Shown here in pieces: positions 51,697 to 60,986 of a stretch of DNA of 64,000 nt. Under the pieces are notes generated by a model. That model searched no databases. It had not been told where the DNA came from and saw only the letters and a list, made by a program, of their open reading frames with translations. Positions within the stretch are counted from its first letter, which is position 1. Every line of letters starts with the position of its first letter. The stretch spans positions 1,922,001 through 1,986,000 of the forward strand of contig NZ_CP060490.1 of NCBI RefSeq assembly GCF_014334055.1. Reading direction: 5' to 3'. Origin of the DNA: Oscillibacter hominis (GTDB lineage Bacteria; Bacillota; Clostridia; Oscillospirales; Oscillospiraceae). The position numbers and the translations under genes were made by a program.

Positions 51697-54084
51697 TCAG
51701 CGCAGCTCCACCACGGTCACGCCAGCCTCGCCCTCGCCGTATACGCCCAGCCGGAAGGATTTCACCGCCGGGTTCCGCTTGAGCATCTGGTGCACCGCCT
51801 TGCGCAGCGCGCCGGTGCCCTTTCCGTGGATGATGGTGACTTGGTTCAGCTTGCCCATGACGGCGCTGTCGATGAAGCGTTCCACCACCGGCTCCGCCTC
51901 CAGGGTCTCCATGCCCCGGATGTCCAACTCCGACGCAGCCGCGGCCATGGACCGCAAGCTCTGGGCCGCCCGCTGCTGGATGCTCACCGGCTTCTTCCTG
52001 CGCTCCTCCTCTTCGATGAGCCTCACCTCGCCGGGCTTCACCGTCATCTTCAGCATGCCGGCCTTCAGCTGCAGCGAGCCGTCCTTGCCCACAGAGACCA
52101 CCTCTGCCGCCGTACGGACCCCGGGCAGTTCCACCAGGTCGCCCTCCCGGATGGGACGGCTGGGGGCAGGAATGGGCTCCGGCTCCGCTTCCCGGCTTTG
52201 CAGCGCCGCCTCCGCCTCATTCAAGTGGCGCCGGACGGCGGCCCGGGCGTCGTTGGTGTCCTGCCAGTTCTGAGCCTTTGTCTGCTGGCGGCGCAGCTCG
52301 TTGAGCTCTGCAAAAATCTGATCCGCAGTGTCCCGGGCCTCTTTCAGCACCCGTTTTGCCTCCGCCTCCCCTCTGGAGCGGGCCCGCTCCTTGGCTTTTT
52401 CCATCTGCTCCCGGAACTCCCGGGCCTTACGGGCGTCCTCCTCCCGCTGGCGCAGAAGCCGTTCGGTTTCCAGCTGCTTCTTCTCCAGCGTCTGCCGCTT
52501 CTCCTCCAGCTGGGTCAACACGTCTTCAAACCGGATGCTCTCGCTGTTCATCTGCTCTTTGGCAGCGTCAATCACCTGCTCCGGCAGCCCAAGCCGCTTG
52601 GAGATGGCAAAGGCATTGGATTTTCCGGGAATGCCGATCAGCAGCCGGTACGTGGGCCGCAGCGTCTCCACGTCGAACTCACAGGAAGCGTTTTCCACGC
52701 CGGCCGTGGTCATGGCAAAGGTCTTGAGCTCCGCATAGTGGGTGGTGGCGGCGATCTTCGCCCCCTTGCCCCGCACCTCCTGAATGATGGCGATGGCCAG
52801 CGCGGCGCCCTCCACCGGGTCGGTGCCGGCCCCCAACTCGTCAAAGAGGATCAGGCTGCGGCGGTCTGCTTCTTCCAGAATATGCACGATGTTGACCATA
52901 TGTGCTGAAAATGTGGACAGACTCTGCTCGATGCTCTGCTCGTCGCCCACATCGGCCAGCACCCGGTCGTATACGGAAAGGGAGCTGCGGTCAGCGGCGG
53001 GGATGTGAAGCCCGCACTGGGCCATCAGCGTCAAAAGTCCCAGGGTTTTTAAACTCACGGTCTTGCCGCCGGTGTTGGGGCCAGTGATCACCAGGGTGTC
53101 AAATGTGTCGCCCAACTCAATGTCAATGGGCACCGCCTTGGCCGGGTCCAGCAGGGGATGGCGTGCGCGGCGGAGGTTCAATCCTCCGTCGGCGCGGATT
53201 TCCGGACGGCAGGCGTCCATCTGATAGGAGAGCTGTCCCTTGGCAAAGATCAGATCCAGATGCACCAGGGTATCGTAATCCCAGAGAATGTCCCCCTGGT
53301 GGGCGGCCGCCTCGGCGGACAGGGCGAAAAGGATCTTCTCAATCTCCTTCTTCTCCTTGGCCTCTAACTCCTTCAACTCATTGTTGGCCTGCACCACCCC
53401 CATGGGCTCCACGAAGAGCGTGGCCCCGGAGGAAGAGATGTCGTGGACCAGCCCCGGCAGCTCCCCCTTGCACTCCGCCTTTACCGGCACCACAAACCGG
53501 CCGTCCCGCTGGGTGATGATGGTCTCCTGCAGCACCCTTGCATAGGAGGGGGAAGAGATGATCCGCTGTAAGATCTGGCGGCTCTTGGCTCCGGCCGAGC
53601 GCATGTGCCGGCGGATATCCTGGAGCTCCGGGCTGGCGGAGTCGGCGATCTCATCCTCGCTGAGGATGGATCGGGTGATCTTCTCCTCCAGGAAGCGGTT
53701 GGCGTGGAGGGATAAAAAGAGATGGTCAATGGCCGTCCTCTGGCCGCTGTCGCCGTTGAAATACTCCCGGACCCGGCGTGCGGTGGTCAAAAGCCCGGCA
53801 ATGGTGAGAAGCTCCGAGGTGTTCAGCATTCCGCCCCGGTCCGCCCGGGCCAGCGACTCCGCCACTGGTTTGATGCCAGTGAAGGTCGGGCTGCCGTGCA
53901 GCCCGATCATAGTCCTCGCCGCGTCGGTCTGATCCAGGAGCTTGAGCACTTCCTCCCGCTCCGTCTCCGGCCGGATTTGAAGCGAGCGCCGCTTGGCCTC
54001 GTCGCTGACCGCCTGGGCGCTGAGCAGTTCCAAAACCCGGGGCAGCTCCAACGTTCGTATGGATTTCTCAAATAATTCGCTCAT
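51697..54084 (-). CDS. mutS2: MutS2 (endonuclease/ribosome-rescue ATPase)
   Basis: This 795-residue ABC-type ATPase has Walker A in GPNTGGKTVSLK near residue 335 and Walker B in LILFDELGAGTDP, then coiled-coil regions (QLEEKRQTLEKKQLETERLLRQ). A C-terminal Smr nuclease domain has LDIRGMETLEAE and IIHGKGTGALR. MutS2 has been linked to suppression of recombination and to splitting collided ribosomes. It starts 57 bp downstream of recO. Confidence 0.93.
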   Translation of the reverse strand: MSELFEKSIRTLELPRVLELLSAQAVSDEAKRRSLQIRPETEREEVLKLLDQTDAARTMIGLHGSPTFTGIKPVAESLARADRGGMLNTSELLTIAGLLTTARRVREYFNGDSGQRTAIDHLFLSLHANRFLEEKITRSILSEDEIADSASPELQDIRRHMRSAGAKSRQILQRIISSPSYARVLQETIITQRDGRFVVPVKAECKGELPGLVHDISSSGATLFVEPMGVVQANNELKELEAKEKKEIEKILFALSAEAAAHQGDILWDYDTLVHLDLIFAKGQLSYQMDACRPEIRADGGLNLRRARHPLLDPAKAVPIDIELGDTFDTLVITGPNTGGKTVSLKTLGLLTLMAQCGLHIPAADRSSLSVYDRVLADVGDEQSIEQSLSTFSAHMVNIVHILEEADRRSLILFDELGAGTDPVEGAALAIAIIQEVRGKGAKIAATTHYAELKTFAMTTAGVENASCEFDVETLRPTYRLLIGIPGKSNAFAISKRLGLPEQVIDAAKEQMNSESIRFEDVLTQLEEKRQTLEKKQLETERLLRQREEDARKAREFREQMEKAKERARSRGEAEAKRVLKEARDTADQIFAELNELRRQQTKAQNWQDTNDARAAVRRHLNEAEAALQSREAEPEPIPAPSRPIREGDLVELPGVRTAAEVVSVGKDGSLQLKAGMLKMTVKPGEVRLIEEEERRKKPVSIQQRAAQSLRSMAAAASELDIRGMETLEAEPVVERFIDSAVMGKLNQVTIIHGKGTGALRKAVHQMLKRNPAVKSFRLGVYGEGEAGVTVVELR

Positions 54085-54115
54085 ATTCGACTCCTCTGCG
54101 TATCATAACAGGAGA

Positions 54116-54145
54116 ATTATACAAACTGTTATCGGTTTTTGTCAG
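54116..54145 (-). promoter_or_regulatory. Possible promoter of mutS2
   Basis: CTGACA and TATAAT, 18 bp apart, overlap the recO stop codon. It would allow mutS2 to be transcribed apart from the era-recO transcript. Confidence 0.45.
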
Positions 54146-54894
54146 ATTTTAATACTTTTATAAAAGCTCAGCGTACGGAAATCCCGCTCCAGCTGAGCTG
54201 CGGAGAAGGCCTCCGCCACTTGGGCAAACTGCTCCATGGGCTCCTCTCCCAAGGTAAAGGAGTAAAGCCGCTTGGCATCGCCGTAGAGGGCGTGCCGAAC
54301 CGCCGCCAGGGTGGGCGGCGACAGTGGGAGGGACAGTCCCATGCCCTTTTCCCCACACGCCCTGCAGTGCAGAACGCCCTGGCGGATATCCAGCATGGCC
54401 TCCTCCGGTTCCTCTTTTCCGCAGTAGACGCACCCCTCCGCCAAAGGTTCATAGCCGGACAGGGCCATCAACCGCAGCTCAAAGGCACCCTTGACCAGCA
54501 GCTGGGGTTTGTGCAGCCGGTCCAGGGCGTACAGGGCATTGAGCAGCAGCGACAGGACCTCCGGAGCCGGCAGTTCCTCCCCCGACACGGCCTCTGTCAA
54601 TTCGGCGAAATAGGAGCCCAGCGCCAGCAGCTCCAGGTCCCGGCGCAGCCCCGGAAACAGTTCCAGCGTGGCCCCCTCGTTGAGGAAGTACCAGTCCTTG
54701 CTCTTGTAGAGCGTCAACTCGGAGTAGGCAAGAAGCTGGGCGGAAGCTGCAAAGCGGCAGCCCTTGCGCCGGGCGCCCCGGGCAATCACAGAGACCTTCC
54801 CCAAGTCCCGGGTCAGCACGGTGAGGATTTTGTCCGCCTCTTTGGTCTCCGTCTCCCGCAGGATGATCCCCGGCGTCACCAGATGAGATGTCAT
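54142..54894 (-). CDS. recO: DNA repair protein RecO
   Basis: RecO helps load RecA onto SSB-covered DNA. This 250-residue protein has an N-terminal OB fold (GIILRETETKEADKILTVLTRDLGKVSVIARGARR) and a helical C-terminal domain. A zinc site is CVYCGK and CRACG (about residues 145-175). Upstream lies the small yqzL-like gene. Length is typical. Confidence 0.9.
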   Translation of the reverse strand: MTSHLVTPGIILRETETKEADKILTVLTRDLGKVSVIARGARRKGCRFAASAQLLAYSELTLYKSKDWYFLNEGATLELFPGLRRDLELLALGSYFAELTEAVSGEELPAPEVLSLLLNALYALDRLHKPQLLVKGAFELRLMALSGYEPLAEGCVYCGKEEPEEAMLDIRQGVLHCRACGEKGMGLSLPLSPPTLAAVRHALYGDAKRLYSFTLGEEPMEQFAQVAEAFSAAQLERDFRTLSFYKSIKI

Positions 54895-54932
54895 CTATGT
54901 ACCCTCCCCGCGGCGGAGAGACATCTCTCCGC

Positions 54933-55046
54933 CTAAGCCGTCTTAAAGCCCTGCTGTTCTTCCTCGGCGCACTGCTGTTTATATAAAAGGTAAAAAACCG
55001 GACAGCCGGTCTCGACAAAAAGCGTCCAATATTCGGTTCCGTCCAT
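54933..55046 (-). CDS. yqzL: YqzL-like small protein
   Basis: This 37-residue protein begins MDGTEYWTLFVETGCPVF and then YLLYKQ, a pattern (W-x-x-F-x-x-T-G-x-x-x-x-Y-L-L-Y-K) shared with YqzL of Bacillus. Its place between era and recO is conserved. The ATG at 55046 follows GGGAGGATG. It is shorter than the usual ORF cutoff and easily missed. Function is unknown. Confidence 0.75.
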   Translation of the reverse strand: MDGTEYWTLFVETGCPVFYLLYKQQCAEEEQQGFKTA

Positions 55047-55160
55047 GTGTGCATCCTCCCTTTCGGGATTAGCATGGCGCGGAATGTCGAATTATATGAC
55101 TGGCAATTCCTGTGCAAAGCCGAAAATCATGCCAGCATCTGTGGGTGCCGGATGCCGCAC

Positions 55161-56057
55161 TTATTCCTCGTAGCCGAAGTTGCGGATGGACGCGGGGTTG
55201 TCGCGCCAGTTCTCCTTGACCTTCACCCAGGTCTCCAGATAGACCTTGGTCCCCATGAAGCGCTCCATGTCCTGACGGGCCAGTGTGCTGATTTTTTTCA
55301 GCATGGCGCCCTGCTTGCCGATGATGATGCCTTTATGACTGGCTTTTTCGCAGTAGATGGTGGCTTCCACGTCGATGATCTCGTTTTCCCGCTCGGAAAA
55401 ACGGGTGATCTCCACCGCCGTTCCGTGGGGAATCTCCTTATCCAGGCACAGCAGCAGCTTTTCCCGGACAATCTCAGCCATCACCTGCCGCTCCGGCTGA
55501 TCCGTGGTCATTCCGTCGGGAAACAGCTGGGGCCCTTCGGAGGCATACTTGTGCATCTCCGCCACCAGCTCCTCCAACCCTTCTCCTGTGTGGGCGGAGA
55601 TGGGGATGATGGCCTTGAAGTCAGGATATGCCTCGTGGTACGCGGCCATCACCGGCAGCAGCTCCTCTTTTTTTACCGTGTCAATTTTGTTGATGCATAA
55701 AATGGCCGGCAGCTGGCCCTCCCGGATGCGCTGGATCAGCGCCTCCTCCGGCGCGCCCACATGGGCGATGGGTTCCACCAGCAGCAGCACACAGTCCACT
55801 TCCGCCACGCTGGCGTTGACCACTTTGACCATGTAGTCTCCAAGGCGGGTGCGGGCCTTGTGCAGCCCCGGGGTGTCCAGCAGCACATACTGGGTGTCGC
55901 CCCGGTTTGCAACGCCGTAGATGCGGTTGCGGGTGGTCTGGGGCTTGTTGGACACAATGGCGATCTTTTCGCCCACCAGGGCATTGGTCAAGCTGGACTT
56001 CCCCACATTGGGCCGCCCGCAGACAGTGACCATGGCTGTTTTTTTGATCTCATTCAT
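55161..56057 (-). CDS. era: GTPase Era
   Basis: Era is a 30S-ribosome assembly GTPase. The 298-residue protein has G1 GRPNVGKSS, G3 DTPGLHKA, G4 NKID and a C-terminal KH domain (VEATIYCEKASHKGIIIGKQGAMLK). It is located between ybeY and yqzL/recO as in many Firmicutes; dgkA and cdd, often found here, are absent. Confidence 0.95.
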   Translation of the reverse strand: MNEIKKTAMVTVCGRPNVGKSSLTNALVGEKIAIVSNKPQTTRNRIYGVANRGDTQYVLLDTPGLHKARTRLGDYMVKVVNASVAEVDCVLLLVEPIAHVGAPEEALIQRIREGQLPAILCINKIDTVKKEELLPVMAAYHEAYPDFKAIIPISAHTGEGLEELVAEMHKYASEGPQLFPDGMTTDQPERQVMAEIVREKLLLCLDKEIPHGTAVEITRFSERENEIIDVEATIYCEKASHKGIIIGKQGAMLKKISTLARQDMERFMGTKVYLETWVKVKENWRDNPASIRNFGYEE

Positions 56058-56116
56058 AAAAGGTGATCCTCAACTTTCTTGAGCGTTTTATTTTTCCTGC
56101 AACAGCAGGGCACTCT

Positions 56117-56620
56117 CTATCGCTGGATGCCAAGCTCTGACAAAACGGCCTCTTCCCGCGAGCGCATCCGGGCCTTCTGCTCCCCCTCGTCCAGGTGGTC
56201 AAAACCCAGAAGGTGCAGCACCGAGTGGGTCACCAGGTAGGCAAGCTCCCGGCGGCCCGAGTGGCCGTACTCCCGGGCCTGTTCCTTTACCCTCTCCATG
56301 GAGATGGCCATGTCCCCAAGGGGGAGCAGCCCCGTGGCCCAGTCCAGCAGCTCGCCGGCGCTCTCCTCCGTGGGCGGGCAGTCCGGTGAAAATTCAAACA
56401 TGGGAAAAGAGAGCACATCCGTGGGCTTGTCCACATCCCGCATCTCCAGGTTGATCTGCCGGATTCCCGCGTCGTTGGTCAGCAGTACGTTGACCTCACA
56501 GGGCACCGTGACCCCCTGTGCCGCCAGCGCCGTGCGGATGGTCTTTCGAATCAGCGCCACATTTCCCTGGCTGGCCGCGCCGGGCACATCCGCCGTCACC
56601 GCAATCCGATTCCGCTTCAT
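56117..56620 (-). CDS. ybeY: Endoribonuclease YbeY
   Basis: This zinc-dependent RNase for 16S rRNA maturation has 167 residues and the motif LVTHSVLHLLGFDHLDEGEQ (HxxxHxxGxxH), and NVLLTNDAGIRQINLEMRDVDKPTDVLSFP in the N-terminal half. It lies between phoH and era. Confidence 0.94.
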   Translation of the reverse strand: MKRNRIAVTADVPGAASQGNVALIRKTIRTALAAQGVTVPCEVNVLLTNDAGIRQINLEMRDVDKPTDVLSFPMFEFSPDCPPTEESAGELLDWATGLLPLGDMAISMERVKEQAREYGHSGRRELAYLVTHSVLHLLGFDHLDEGEQKARMRSREEAVLSELGIQR

Positions 56621-56671
56621 TCTTCATCCCTCTTTCTCTTTTCCTGTCCGCCCGGTCCTGCACTCCGCCTC

Positions 56672-57637
56672 TTATTTTTTCACCCGTTTTCTCTTTTCAT
56701 ACTCGTCATAGGCCTTGACGATGCGCTGCACCATTACGTGGCGCACCACGTCCTGATTGGTCAGTGTGCAGATGCCGATCCCCTCCACACCGTCCAGCAC
56801 CCGCATGGCCTCCTTCAGCCCCGAAGTTTTGTCGGAGGGCAGGTCGATCTGGGTCACGTCGCCGGTGATGACGATTTTGGAGCCAAAGCCCATGCGGGTG
56901 AGAAACATTTTCATCTGCTCCCGGGAGGTATTCTGGGCCTCGTCCAGGATGATGAAGCTGTCGTCCAAAGTCCGGCCCCGCATGTAGGCCAGGGGCGCCA
57001 CCTCGATGTTGCCCCGCTCCAGATACTTCTGGTAGGTCTCCGCGCCCAGCATGTCGAACAGCGCGTCATAAAGCGGCCTGAGGTAGGGGTCCACCTTGCT
57101 CTGGAGGTCACCGGGCAGAAAGCCCAGCCGCTCACCCGCCTCCACCGCCGGGCGGGTGAGGATGATGCGGTTGACCTGCTTGTCCCGGAAGGCCGCCACT
57201 GCGGCGGCCACAGCCAGGTAGGTTTTTCCGGTGCCCGCGGGGCCCACGCCGATGGTCACCGTATTTTTCAGCACCGATTCGATATACTGCTTTTGCCCGA
57301 TGGTCTTGGGCTTCACCGGGCGGCCTTTGGCGGTGATGCACAGCACATCGCCCGTCAGCTCACTGACCCGTTCCTCCTGTCCGGTGCGGGCCAGGCCGAT
57401 GACGTAGCGCACGTTCTGCTCGCTGATGGGCTCCCCCCGGGAGGACAGCGTCAGCAGCGCCCGGATGGCCTTGCAGGCCAGCATGGTCTCCTCAGGCTCG
57501 CCGTTGACCCGCAGCTCCCCCTCCCGGTTGACCACCGTGACGTGGAACTCCTCCTCCAAAAGCCGGATGTTTTCATCGAAGGAGCCGAAAATATTCACCG
57601 CCTGCTCCAATCGTTCAATGCTGATTCGCTGTTCCAT
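56672..57637 (-). CDS. phoH: PhoH-like ATPase
   Basis: This P-loop ATPase of RNA metabolism (321 residues) has Walker A in GPAGTGKTYLAV near residues 126-137, then RPAVEAGERLGFLPGD and Walker B in SFIILDEAQNT. I chose the ATG at 57637 with AAGGAG; the frame extends further upstream without a site. It is adjacent to ybeY and yqfD. Confidence 0.93.
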   Translation of the reverse strand: MEQRISIERLEQAVNIFGSFDENIRLLEEEFHVTVVNREGELRVNGEPEETMLACKAIRALLTLSSRGEPISEQNVRYVIGLARTGQEERVSELTGDVLCITAKGRPVKPKTIGQKQYIESVLKNTVTIGVGPAGTGKTYLAVAAAVAAFRDKQVNRIILTRPAVEAGERLGFLPGDLQSKVDPYLRPLYDALFDMLGAETYQKYLERGNIEVAPLAYMRGRTLDDSFIILDEAQNTSREQMKMFLTRMGFGSKIVITGDVTQIDLPSDKTSGLKEAMRVLDGVEGIGICTLTNQDVVRHVMVQRIVKAYDEYEKRKRVKK

Positions 57638-57669
57638 GGATACACTCCTTTGCGGCGGCGGACCGCCGA

Positions 57670-58866
57670 TCAATCTGTGAGGTCTGTGGGTATGGGCACT
57701 GACTTCCCGATCTGCTCCACGCACTCCGCGGAGAGGGTGACAGTCAATATCCCGTCCTTTTCCCGGGAGGAGCAGATGGTGGAGGACACGCTTCCCTCAT
57801 CGCCGATCAGCGTGGCAAGATACGCCTGGAGGATTTTTTCCCCTTCCCGCTCCGCCTCTTCCGCCGGACGGCTGACCTCCCGGGTCTCATAGAGCCGGTA
57901 CGTCTCCTCCACCCAGCTGATGGGCAGCGCAAAGCCGCCCGGCAGCGTCCATTTGATTTTCCTGCTTATTTTATCATAATCCCCCGTGTCAATGCTACCA
58001 TTCCCATAAAATTTTATCCGGCTTTTCCCGATGTCCAGCGCATAGCGGTGCCTTTGCGTCCCCGTGTCCACTTTTTGCGTCACGGTGAGCGGCATCTCCA
58101 CGCTCAGCTGATACCAGGTCCTGGCATAGACCTTACCCATACCGGCCAGGACACGGGCGCCGAAGGTGTCCGTGTCGCTGACGCCGGAGATCAGCAGCTG
58201 GCCCGCCTCCACCGTGTCGCCCTCCAGCACCTGCTTGTCGCCGCCCAGCGCCTCCACCCGCACCACATAGCCGTCCTTTACCGCCACCACGTTGGCAGGG
58301 GATTTTTTGTCCGCCAGTTCCGGTTTGACCACCCGCTCCCGCACCTGGACGTGGGCCCGGTAGCCGGAGACGTTCACGGCGATCCAGGATAGCTCCGGGA
58401 TATCCAGCAGCACATGGTTGCGCAAATCCTCTGAATCCACACTGAGCCCGAACACGCCCCGGGTCAGCCCATTTTTTTCAAGAGACCGCAGGATCTGCTC
58501 ATCCGTCACCGTCCGATTCCCCTCCAGCTCAAAGTCCCAGACAAAAAAGGAGCCCAGCAGCAGCATCCCCAGGCACAGGCAGAATCCGGCCAGCAGCACC
58601 TGGCGGCGGCGGGCGGCGCCTAAGAGGAAGGGCACGCCTGTTTTTTTCTGCACGCTGAGGGTGCAGTCGATCTTTGCGGCGGCCTGCCGCAGCCGGCGGT
58701 AGTCCTTCCGGGTCAGGCGGCAGGTGAACTCCGTCGGGGAGCGCCACTGCAGATCCCACAGGGCGATGCCCTGGGCCGCGCAGAGGTTGAGCACCCGCTC
58801 CGGAAAGCCGGATTCCGCCCGCAGCCACACCTCTCCCCGCAGGAAGTTGCTTCCCTGCTCCAGCAC
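57670..58866 (-). CDS. yqfD: Sporulation protein YqfD
   Basis: This 398-residue protein is of the sigma-E regulon type. The N-terminal cytosolic domain (1-85) is followed by a transmembrane helix (VLLAGFCLCLGMLLLGSFFVW) and a large extracytoplasmic domain with repeated beta segments (LPGGFALPISWVEETY near residue 315). GTG start after GGGAGGG. Mutants of yqfD homologues are blocked in sporulation in Bacillus. It is paired with yqfC upstream. Confidence 0.88.
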   Translation of the reverse strand: MLEQGSNFLRGEVWLRAESGFPERVLNLCAAQGIALWDLQWRSPTEFTCRLTRKDYRRLRQAAAKIDCTLSVQKKTGVPFLLGAARRRQVLLAGFCLCLGMLLLGSFFVWDFELEGNRTVTDEQILRSLEKNGLTRGVFGLSVDSEDLRNHVLLDIPELSWIAVNVSGYRAHVQVRERVVKPELADKKSPANVVAVKDGYVVRVEALGGDKQVLEGDTVEAGQLLISGVSDTDTFGARVLAGMGKVYARTWYQLSVEMPLTVTQKVDTGTQRHRYALDIGKSRIKFYGNGSIDTGDYDKISRKIKWTLPGGFALPISWVEETYRLYETREVSRPAEEAEREGEKILQAYLATLIGDEGSVSSTICSSREKDGILTVTLSAECVEQIGKSVPIPTDLTD

Positions 58867-58884
58867 AGTTGTCCCTCCCTTCTA

Positions 58885-59151
58885 CTACTGTAAGAATTCC
58901 ACACCGGCGATGGTGCCGCCGATGCGCAGGGCCTCCGACGTCATGGCCAGCAGCTCCAGCCGCTCCCCCCGGATACGCACCACCCGGCCCACCGTGTTCA
59001 CATCAATAATACTGTCGCTGTAGGAGAGGATGCCCTGGTGATTTTCAATGAGCAGCTGCCTCTGCCCCACCAGTTCAATGTGAGGCAGCCCTGCCACCAC
59101 CTCGCCCGGCAGATCAAAGAGCTCCGCCACCCGTGCCAAGATTTCTTCCAT
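58885..59151 (-). CDS. yqfC: Sporulation protein YqfC
   Basis: This 88-residue protein starts at the ATG at 59151 with GGAGGAAAT. PHIELVGQRQLLIENHQGILSY and VVRIRGERLELLAMTSEALRIGG are typical of YqfC. It precedes yqfD, as in Bacillus and clostridia, and probably shares a sporulation promoter that I cannot pinpoint. Confidence 0.85.
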   Translation of the reverse strand: MEEILARVAELFDLPGEVVAGLPHIELVGQRQLLIENHQGILSYSDSIIDVNTVGRVVRIRGERLELLAMTSEALRIGGTIAGVEFLQ

Positions 59152-59263
59152 ACGATTTCCTCCATTTCCGTACCTCCAATCTATGTCCCGCCGCTGAGAA
59201 ACTTGCGTGTCCCGGTCATGGTAGGGGCAAAAGATGCATAGGTTGGACGGGGTGATCAAAGAA

Positions 59264-60160
59264 ATGAAGCGAAAACTCCTCTATCTTTTCCTGCTGCTGA
59301 CCATGGCGGCGCTGCTCTACTGGTCCCAGGACGTGCGCGCCGGCGTGCAGGAGGGAATCTCCCTCTGCCTCCAATCGGCCATCCCCTCCCTGTTCCCCTT
59401 TTTTGTGGTGTCGTCGCTGCTGATTGACTTGGGCTTTGCCGACGCGCTGGGGCGGCGGCTGGAGGGCCTCATGCAGCCGCTGTTCCACGTGGGCGGTGCC
59501 GGGGCGGCGGCGCTGGTTTTAGGGGTCCTGGGCGGCTATCCCGTGGGGGCCGGCACCGCCGCTTCCCTCTATTCCCAGCAGGTGCTGAGCCGGGACGAGG
59601 CCCAGCGGCTCCTTGCCTTTTGCAACAACTGCTCTCCTGCCTTTGCCGTAAATATCCTTGGCCTGGGCGTATTCGGCAGCGGCCGGATCGGACTGTGCCT
59701 GTGGCTCATCCATGTGCTGGCCGCGCTGATCACCGGTCTTTTCTTTCGCGGCAAAGCCTCAGAGCGCCGCAGCGCCCGTCTTCGGCGCGTAAAAAAGCCC
59801 CTCCCCTTTTCCGAGGCCTTTGTCAAGGCCGCCGGCAGCGGCGCCCGCTCCATGGCCGGCGTGTGCGCCTTCATCATCCTCTTTTCCGTCCTTCTGCTGC
59901 CCCTGCGCCGTATGAGCGGAGAGTCCGGCGCGCTGCTGATCGGCTTTACGGAGCTGTTCAACGGTGCGGCGCTGCTCAGCGCCGACCGCCTTGGCTTTCT
60001 CACCGCCGCGGGGCTCTTGGGCTGGGGCGGCCTCTCCGTCCACTGCCAAACCCTCTCCGTCATCCCCGGCCTCTCCTCCCGTTACTATTGGATGGGCAAG
60101 TCCATCCAGTGCGTCCTCTCCGTACTTTTGGCGGCAGCCGTAAGCCCTCTGTTCTTTTAA
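59264..60160 (+). CDS. YlbJ-like sporulation integral membrane protein
   Basis: This 298-residue protein with about eight helices contains nucleoside-recognition Gate-type motifs: GLMQPLFHVGGAGAAALVLGVLGGYPVGA and LAFCNNCSPAFAVNILGLG, as in YlbJ. ATG 59264 after GGGGTGAT. It is divergent from yqfC; the two start about 110 bp apart, so may share a regulatory region. ylbJ is required for sporulation in Bacillus. Confidence 0.78.
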   Translation: MKRKLLYLFLLLTMAALLYWSQDVRAGVQEGISLCLQSAIPSLFPFFVVSSLLIDLGFADALGRRLEGLMQPLFHVGGAGAAALVLGVLGGYPVGAGTAASLYSQQVLSRDEAQRLLAFCNNCSPAFAVNILGLGVFGSGRIGLCLWLIHVLAALITGLFFRGKASERRSARLRRVKKPLPFSEAFVKAAGSGARSMAGVCAFIILFSVLLLPLRRMSGESGALLIGFTELFNGAALLSADRLGFLTAAGLLGWGGLSVHCQTLSVIPGLSSRYYWMGKSIQCVLSVLLAAAVSPLFF

Positions 60161-60182
60161 AGGAAAAGCCCGTCCGAAGAAA

Positions 60183-60222
60183 AGGCCCCCCTGCTGCCGA
60201 ACCTGGCAGCAGAGGGGGCCTT
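60183..60222. terminator. Bidirectional terminator between ylbJ-like gene and deoD
   Basis: A long stem AAGGCCCCC plus CTGCTGCC pairs with GGCAGCAG plus GGGGGCCTT, with a 6-nt loop. T-rich tail on the minus strand. Confidence 0.8.
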
Positions 60223-60237
60223 CATCATTGCCGTGCA

Positions 60238-60957
60238 TCAATTCCGGTTGGCCATCTCAACGGCTACCCGCAGGGCGATGCGCATCATCTGGGTGAATCC
60301 GGTCTGGCGGTCCTCGGAGGACAGTTCCTCCCCTGTGACCAGGCTGTCGGAGATGGTCAGCAGAGCCAGCGCCCGCTTGTGGGCCTCCGCCGCGTTGCAG
60401 TAAAGGCCCGCCGCCTCCATCTCGGCACACAGGACACCCATCCTGGCCCAGTCCATGGTGGAGTTGGATGCGTCGTAAAACACATCGGAGGAGAGCACGT
60501 TGCCCACCGGCATCCGCACTCCCATCTCCCTGGCCGCAGCCACCGCCGCCTCCAGCAGCTCAAAGCTTGCGATGGGGGCAAAGGTGCCGGGCATGCGGAA
60601 CTGGGACACATAGTTGGAATTGGTGCAGGCGCCCTGGGCCGCCACCACATCCATCAGCTTTAAGTCCGGAGACATGGCCCCGGCGGAGCCGATGCGGATG
60701 ATATTGTCCACATCGTAGAAATGGAACAGCTCATGGGAGTAGATGCCGATGGAAGGGGTGCCCATGCCGGAGGCCATGACGGAAACCGGCACACCCTCGT
60801 AAGTCCCGGTGTAGCCGTGGATGCCGCGGACATTGTTCACCAGCACGGCGTCCTTCAAAAAGGTCTCTGCGATGAACTGGGAGCGCAGCGGGTCGCCCGG
60901 CATCAAAACGGTCTTGGCAAACTGGCCCTTTTCGGCGCTGTTGTGAGCAGTAGACAT
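60238..60957 (-). CDS. deoD: Purine nucleoside phosphorylase (DeoD type)
   Basis: It cleaves purine nucleosides with phosphate. The 239 residues include MPGDPLRSQFIAETFL, VSVMASGMGTPSIGIYSHEL, IRIGSAGAMSPDLKLMDVV, and CAEMEAAGLYC near the ribose site. I chose ATG 60957 with GGAGAAG. It is the last gene of the MBL-deoC-deoD operon. Confidence 0.93.
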   Translation of the reverse strand: MSTAHNSAEKGQFAKTVLMPGDPLRSQFIAETFLKDAVLVNNVRGIHGYTGTYEGVPVSVMASGMGTPSIGIYSHELFHFYDVDNIIRIGSAGAMSPDLKLMDVVAAQGACTNSNYVSQFRMPGTFAPIASFELLEAAVAAAREMGVRMPVGNVLSSDVFYDASNSTMDWARMGVLCAEMEAAGLYCNAAEAHKRALALLTISDSLVTGEELSSEDRQTGFTQMMRIALRVAVEMANRN

Positions 60958-60986
60958 GGTATCTTCTCCTTTTCTGATTTGTAAAT

